Assembly (NCBI GenBank): GCA_963921425.1
Contig: OY992832.1
Span: 29,415,489 to 29,479,488 of the forward strand
Source: Dryas octopetala
Lineage: Eukaryota; Streptophyta; Magnoliopsida; Rosales; Rosaceae
DNA: 64,000 bases
Direction of reading: 5' to 3'
Shown: positions 57,710 through 64,000 of the stretch, one piece after another
How positions within the stretch are numbered: the stretch's first letter is position 1
How the letters are laid out: every line of letters begins with the position of its first letter
Position numbers and translations under genes: made by a program
The notes under the pieces: generated by a model
What the model was told of the DNA's origin: nothing
What the model saw: only the letters and a program-made list of their open reading frames with translations
Database searches by the model: none

Positions 57710-60321
57710 TATAAAAAGTACTTGTTGATTACAAAAACTATAAAGCTAAGGATGACATGGTCTAACCTAAGTAATCGTGCAAAGTCAGCCATATAAATAC
57801 CAAAATATCTGACTTTGCAAGATTAGCTAGTCAATGAACTGCTCCCATCATAATATTGCATGTCTACACAGCCTAGCCAGTTAGCTATACAAAATATTTA
57901 CCAAAAAATGCTTGTTAAACCCAGCTAGCAGACTTAGGGAAGTGAGGAGTACGTATTGGATCTACATATAGTGCACCAGAAAGCCTGCCCATTCAGTGCG
58001 TACTTCATCAATCTGGTCCTGTGAGTAGGTGTTGTCCTTTCTCCTTTCCCACTGAAATTAACCATGGAGTAACAAAGGGATTAACATAAGGGAATACACC
58101 AATAAGAAATTCAACATTTTTGTTTAATTAACCTTTTTTTTTAGTAATTGAATGAATCAATAAAAAAAAGGAGTAGGGGAAACCCCTGAACCAAAGAACA
58201 AACATACAAAGCAAGAACAAACCATCAAAATAATGATCTAAGTGACTTAAAAAACAATTAACCTGCCATAACCATCAAGTTAATCATCAACCATCAAATT
58301 AATGATCTAATTGACTTAAAAAACAATCAACCTGTCATAACCATCAAGTTAATCTATCATCATCATAATTAACAAGGGTTTTTACACAATTGATCCAAAC
58401 CACATTTTAAACAAAATGAAACATGTCCTAAGTGTAATGAGGTTGCAGCCAAACCATCATGTTATCATGACACCATGAAACATGCACACTGTAACACATG
58501 CAGTATACCAACATTCAACATTCAAACCTGGGCAAAGTTTAGTAGACATCAGGAAATTGTTCAAAGGTCTATTTTGATTTGGTAAGATTGAAATAATTCT
58601 AGCATGCAAACTTAATTAGATGAAAGAGCTTAATTCCACTTATGACGACTACACAAAAATAGTGAACCCCAATATCTGTTTAGAAGTTATAAAAATTCAG
58701 GAAATTTGCTGGCCAATTAATCAATTCCATCAAAGTGCAAGTCACCAATCAATTGGTCAACATGACAGAACAAACAGGCTAAATCTAAGAATAGGTCCAA
58801 GAAAAGAGTTGCATGACCCAAAGAAAGGTGGGATTTTCAAAAATAAACTATCAAAGGTGCACAACAACACAACAAATGATAAGCATATGTAAAATGAGTA
58901 ACCTAAATACACCAAAGAAAAAAAATCAAAAATAAAAGAGAACAAGCGACTTGGAAACTAGTAGGGCATCAAGTTGCAGAAGCTCAATTAGACCCTCCAA
59001 CAAAAAGTTAAAACTAAAAGTCATTGAAGAGAAAGAGAGACAACAATTACAAAGAACAGATAATATTCTTTTATATCTAAATTAATAACTTCTTTGTTTT
59101 CATAATGCTACTATGAACACATGCAAATGTGCGTAAGACTTAAAATCTGTCCCAATTAAGTCTAGGCCAAATGCTACCTAGAACTTAAAATCTGCCCCAC
59201 ATGCAATTAACCTTTCAGCTTATTAAATTTCAAACTTCCCATGATATATATATCCTAGTATATATACATTCCAAATAGTATAAAATTAAGTCTAAATTTC
59301 AAGTTCAGTTTGTACCTTGGTAGCAAAGCTTAATCATTCATCTTCAACTATCTCTTTCATAAACTGCATAACAAAATAGCCACACTCCTTGTGGGTTGGT
59401 TGTTGAGGAATGCCCTAAATAGTATAAGCAATAAAATTATGACCGAAATTCATAATCTTAAGTATTATATCTAAATCACTATGAACTTGAGTAGAAATTA
59501 GCAAACATGCATACCGACAAGTTTTTCCACAAAAATGCCTTGTTCCCTTTCTTATTCCCTTGGCCTTTAAAGATTCTGATCGCACTTTAACATGAAAACA
59601 GATACCGTGTATCAACATAGCAAATAAAAACCTTATACATGCATATGCATAAATAAATCAAACTGCTGTTTTAGGAATCAAGCTTCTGCTCAATTAATTA
59701 CTTACTTGTCCACCACGGTTCTCCATTCTTCACCACATAGTCTCCTTCTCATTGGGTCCAAAAAATGGACAATCTCCTTGTCCGGATTGACAACCGTTAA
59801 CACCCAATGATTTCTACACAAAAAATTCACTAAACATCTACCAAACTTCTTATGGATTATGTTAAATTGCAAAACAACTAGAAAACACATTAAAACAATT
59901 ACTTACCCAGAGTTATAAGGGACTAAGTAAAGCTGATCCTCAGCAGAACTTTTGAACCTATCTGCTAATACTCGTGATCTCTCATCAACGGTTCCACAGC
60001 CAATAGCCCCAATTCGAGCAGGGTCAATAAAACCAATCATGTCATTCATTTTTTATTTCTTAACCACATCGAATAAAAACCTATAAGGAACATACATAAT
60101 TTAACATATAGTAAACTATTCAAAACCTCCAAATTAGAGCTTAGTTATTTCAAAACCTCCAGCCTTACTAAAATTAATTCAGAACCCCCTATTAGTTATT
60201 TAAACTCTCCCAAAACCCCCTGGTCAACTAACAACCAGCTAGGTTTGACCCCAAGTTTTTCTAACATTCCAATAATAACCCCAGCTGATCACTTAATCAT
60301 TTAATCACATTTCTCCTCTGT

Positions 60322-60373
<52 letters not shown>

Positions 60374-60586
60374 GCTGTCATCGGCGAGTGCTTCGTCGTC
60401 TGGCAGTGGTTGCCGGCGAGACCGGTCCTGATCTTCTCGTCTCTCCTCTCTCTTCCTCCCTATGCCCTCCACGTGCCGTGAAACCAAACGTCGACGCCGG
60501 ATCGGGTCTAGGCAGATCCGAGCTCTATCGCTGGCGATTCGCTGATTCTGGCGACGACGAGGTGCCGGACCGCCATGGATGGCTTC

Positions 60587-60646
60587 CTCTCATCTTACGT
60601 CACCTTCATCGACACCAAGAGGTTGATCGGAGATGCTGCTAAGAAC
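60587..60646 (+). pseudogene. Captured HSP70 gene fragment (20 codons)
   Basis: The frame reads [19 protein letters not shown], which matches the N-terminal ATPase-domain signature of HSP70 proteins ([20 protein letters not shown]) at most positions. It is enclosed by a 12-bp direct repeat, ATGGATGGCTTC, at 60575 and 60648. Only these 20 codons are related to HSP70. Confidence 0.75.
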
Positions 60647-60859
60647 TATGGATGGCTTCGGTAAGATCCTCACTCTTCCTCGCTTGTTTATCTTTTAGTA
60701 ACTTGTAGATCTGCATATTTCCTTACTTATATTAATTCAGAGACGATAAAGATACATCCATCAGAGTAGGAGTTACATACATATTTCCTTAGATATGCTA
60801 AATCAAATTTATTAGATCTTAATTTAGATGAATTAGGCTTAGGAATTATATTGAGATTA

Positions 60860-60952
60860 AATAGTTTCAGTTCGTGAAACAGTTTCAGTTCGTAAAACAA
60901 TTTCAGTTCGTGAAACAGTTTCATTTCGTGAAACAGTTTCAGTTCGTGAAAC
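60860..60952. repeat. 18-bp minisatellite in the Pack-MULE
   Basis: TTTCAGTTCGTGAAACAG is repeated about five times with one or two changes per unit; each unit is itself partly palindromic (TTTCA/TGAAA). Confidence 0.85.
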
Positions 60953-61179
60953 ATGAGTTTTAAATGAATTTTGAATGAAATTATGGTTCTGAAATATGAT
61001 GAATCAAATTTGCAGATAGAAACAGATCGAGGCAGTGGCGGCTGTCGTGTACTCGTAGCGCGTGAGGTGATCGGACGACGTTGTATTGTTGGCTACTCCT
61101 CTCATCTCAATGACTTGTTGTATTGTTGGTTTTTTTTTTTTTTGATAAGGTTGCTGTGTTCTTTTTAGTGAAACGGAAT

Positions 61180-61450
61180 TCAGTAAAGGTGTAACTGTTT
61201 TAGTGAAGTGTAATTGTTTTAGTAAAGGTGTAATTGTTTTTTAATTAAGGTGTAATTGCATTTTAGTCGAGGTGTAATTGTTTCATCACTTAATTCAGTT
61301 TCAGTAAGTGAATTCATAACTGAATTCTTCAATTTAGTGTAACCGAATTTCTGAAATTCAGTTTCAGTGTAATTGAATTCTTGAAATTCAGTTTCAGTGT
61401 AACTGAATTTTTGAAATTCAGTTTTAGTGTAATGAAATTCAATTTCAGTG
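61180..61450. repeat. Two further tandem repeats in the Pack-MULE
   Basis: From 61180 to 61285, GGTGTAATTGTTTTAGT-like units (about 25 bp) repeat four to five times. From 61340 to 61440, a 30-bp unit beginning AGTGTAA(C/T)(C/T)GAATT and ending AAATTCAGTTTC repeats about four times. Confidence 0.8.
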
Positions 61451-64000
61451 TTTGATTTTAGTTTTAGTGAAATATTGAGTTTTAGCAAAAACTTCAATTC
61501 AAAAAAAAAAAAAAACAGTTTCACCAAAATACAGTTACAGTGACGTCAGCATGTGTCATCATGCGTCAGAAGGGTAATTTAGGATTATAAGTTTTAGGGG
61601 GTTTTGAAAGAGTTTATAGATGGGTGGGGGTTTAGACAAAAATTTTTGGTGAGTAGGGTGTTTAAAATTAGGCACTATTTAACATATCATAGTGGAAGAA
61701 AGCTTGCCAAACTTATTACTTAATTCACATGGAAAGACATAATTAAGCTACCTCATATACACAACAATGCAAGTGGCTGATATCTCCTCCAACGGCTAAA
61801 CTGCTCTATATCTTCACTCAGTACGTGGGTTTTCCGAGGCTGACCAAAAACTTCAGGTTCAATTACAAAGTGGATTGTCGCATCCTTCTTCATGCCAGTT
61901 TGTGCATACATGCATAACACCTTCAATGTAGGGGGCAGTATTTTCAGGTCCAAAGGTTGTGGCTTGTTTACACTCTTTTGATGCTTATCAGCTTTGGCCT
62001 TCAAGGGTATCTAGGTTCAAAATTAAAAATATGTTAGATGTAGGATTTCATAAATAACATCAAAAATTGCCAAAATCAACACGGTTGACCATAATACCTT
62101 AATACCCTTTTTGTTCTCCTCCATAGGCAAAACAAACTGTTTTGGCCAAGCTACAACACTACCTTTGGCTTGGCCCACAGTTTCAAGTTCGCCTGTCACA
62201 GGGACGGGAAGCAGTGCATCATCATTAAATGAAGCATAGATCGATTGAAACCCTGAGGTTGTCCTTTCCCAAAGGAATGCCATGGACAGTCGGGTTGTCA
62301 ACCTGTACCTCAATCAGTGTTGCATGTGCAACAATTTTTTGATCCTCACCTTCCACAACTAACTTGCCTTGTTTCCCCTGCACACAAGACACAATTTCAA
62401 ATTAACTGAAGGCATTTTAACTAAGTATAACTGAAGGCATTTTCACTAAGCATTTTAACTAAGCGTAACTGAAGACATTGTTTAGATGCATATAAAATTT
62501 CATTGAATCACCTTAAATATTGATTCCCTCACAACTTCAGAATCCACATCCATGATGTCATCCTCCTTTGGATTGTCATTCAATCCCAACACCTTCTTTG
62601 CAGCATTACAACTGGCTTTATCGGATCCATATTCCACGGTGTGTGGAGTTGGGGGAGTGGGAGGAGCAGTCTTTTGTACCGGGACTGGGATATTTGCAGC
62701 AGGACCCTTGACATTAGCTAGTATTTCATCCAATGTAGTCACCTTGGCCTGCCAATCAGGGGCCCCTGCTGCCATTAACTTGTCTCGCTCATCCATCACA
62801 AGTTTGGCCACAATATTTGCTCGCTCCTCCTCCAAAATTTGAGCCGAGATCTTTCTTTTCTCCTCTGCCATTATCTGTGCCTTGATTTTCTCTCGCTCCT
62901 CTGCCACTATCTGCGCCACAATCTTCTCTCGCTCCTCCTCTACAATTGCTTTAATTGACTCTCTCACATTCTCTTTCACACTTGTCTTCCTTCGCTTAGG
63001 GAGGTGGAAGTATGAATTTGGTGTCACATAACTTCCAACTGCTCTAACCCTGCCACCATGCTCAGGGGTCCCCAAGGCAAGTGTCAAAAGATCATTGCTA
63101 CCAGATGTACTTAATTTCCTCTCCTTCTCTTGTTGCTTCAACTCTTCCTGAAAATGCAATTAAAAAATTTAGTTAAAAAAAACTTTGAAACAAGCAATGA
63201 TGTGGCTATTATAAACTGTAGGGTGCCATGAACTAAGTATAAAAATTTAGCGTGCAGACTCAAAATCCGATTTGCTTTCTCAGCTGCCTTGGCATCTATG
63301 ATTTTACTCTCTTTATTTGCACGTGCTTTCATCCAGAGAGTAGCACAATCAACCTCTTCTTGGTCAGAATTCATGTCATTTAACTGCCAAAAGCCATATG
63401 GTTTTAGAACTTATAGACGGTGTTGCATACCTAAACATCATAACACAAAATCAGCGGATTTAAAAACACATCACTAACCAGTTCTGACTCCAATCCAGCA
63501 CCCTTTACGCGACATTCGATGTTGGTACTCGGCCTTTGCACGTCTCTCCTGCTGAACTTCATGAAGTTTCTACAATCCAAACAAGTAACAAATTACTTGC
63601 ATCAAATAGGAAGATGTGACAGTAATTTAAGGGGATATAATACGTAAAAATCATGAAATTACCAAAAAATTAGGTTCTAGTCTTGACTGCACAAACTGGT
63701 CCTAGTCAGTTTTCTCAAGGAAGTTATACTCTGCAGGGGGTTTCTTAAGTTTCTCAAGGTCATCTATAAATGGTAGTACAAAAGCAGTCGTGAGACGGCT
63801 CTTGAATTCCCTCCATTTAGCAACCGCTGATTTCATTACCAGATTTTTGCTTTCCGGCGCTATCTCAAATGCCAACTACATACATAGATGTCCAATATAT
63901 TAGTTGCTACATTACAAGAAAGGTTACAAAAATAGGTTGCTATAAGTATTTATATGAAAACAAAAAAAGAGCATGATTAAATGTATGCTCACCTCTATTT

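Larger units (their letters stand above)
60110..61676. mobile_element. Pack-MULE-like element with an HSP70 fragment, 11-bp target duplication
   Basis: ATTTAACATAT flanks both sides (60099-60109 and 61677-61687). The ends share AAACTCT(C/T)(C/T)CAAAACCCCCT in inverted orientation. The interior has a CT microsatellite (60326-60369), a GC-rich leader, an HSP70-derived piece (60587-60646) and two minisatellites. No transposase is present. It lies in an intron of the Ulp1-type pseudogene. Confidence 0.75.
57962..63960 (-). pseudogene. CACTA-type ORF with Ulp1 (C48) protease domain, broken
   Basis: In minus-strand order: 63890-63650 (WREFKSRLTTAFVLP...PPAEYNFLE, in which a TAG at 63704 replaces the usual Trp); 63570-63480 (AEYQHRMSRKG, then a frameshift); 63390-63260; 63159-62500 with four repeats of an EEREKI(V/K)AQI unit; 62313-62100 (LPVPVTGELETVGQAKGSVV, AWPKQ, the DUF8039-like block); 62004-61753 (DATIHFVIEPEVFG...EDIEQF). 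After a transposon-bearing intron, 60049-59700 and 59410-58051 give the Ulp1 domain: His in NHWVLTVVNPDKE, Asp in HFLDPM, Cys in KECGYFVMQFMKEI (codon 59384-59382). A TGA at 59336 precedes the last exon (58051-57962, WERRKDNTYSQDQIDEV). The catalytic residues survive, but stops make it a pseudogene. It runs on past the window end. Confidence 0.72.

Overview
This 64 kb window is nuclear DNA of a flowering plant, almost certainly a eudicot. Genes have GT-AG introns, the recognisable proteins are plant ones (chloroplast dicarboxylate translocator DiT1, an AtMATE/DTX42-type citrate transporter, the large replication factor C subunit), and most of the sequence is plant transposons: Copia, Gypsy, LINE, hAT, CACTA and Mutator-like. 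The species cannot be named from the sequence alone. There is no bacterial, CRISPR or organellar content.

Layout. 1-1.2 kb: LTR-retrotransposon remnant. 2.2-4.0 kb: three small inverted-repeat elements around a short F-box-related ORF. 5.1-15.9 kb: three intronless genes for short secreted proline-rich proteins, two sharing an 18-bp promoter motif; the third is separated from the others by a deleted CACTA element carrying a nested Mutator-like insertion, and by a foldback element. 16.4-17.4 kb: 5' end of a Copia element. 17.5-22.2 kb, minus: nine intact exons encoding only the C-terminal part of RFC1, cut off upstream by LINE and Gypsy debris (22.3-25.5 kb). 26.5-31.3 kb, minus: a complete 13-exon MATE citrate-transporter gene. 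34.3-38.0 kb: long LTR with a nested hAT. 38.5-43.5 kb: decayed Copia element with two insertions. 45.0-47.8 kb, minus: complete three-exon DiT1 gene with a G-box-rich upstream region. 48.5-50.6 kb: foldback element and an LTR. 50.6-53.2 kb, minus: BED/hAT transposase pseudogene split inside its zinc finger by a non-autonomous hAT with a perfect 8-bp target duplication. 54.4-56.1 kb: Gypsy 3' LTR, followed directly by a broken copy of one exon of the MATE gene. 58-64 kb, minus: CACTA-type ORF with a Ulp1 protease domain, broken by stops, with a Mutator-like element in an intron that carries a captured HSP70 fragment.

How it fits together. The probably functional genes are the three small secreted proteins, the MATE carrier and DiT1; RFC1 is either a truncated copy or a gene whose 5' half was moved. 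MATE (citrate export, by family) and DiT1 (2-oxoglutarate/malate exchange in chloroplasts, by family) are both organic-acid carriers on the same strand with no other convincing gene between them, but nothing in the sequence shows co-regulation. I found no clearly new biochemical system. The best candidates for novelty are the secreted proline-rich trio with its shared GTAC-rich promoter element, the Pack-MULE with the HSP70 fragment, and the family of three TAGGGGTGG-ended hAT elements, two of which appear to carry a pol III-like internal cassette.
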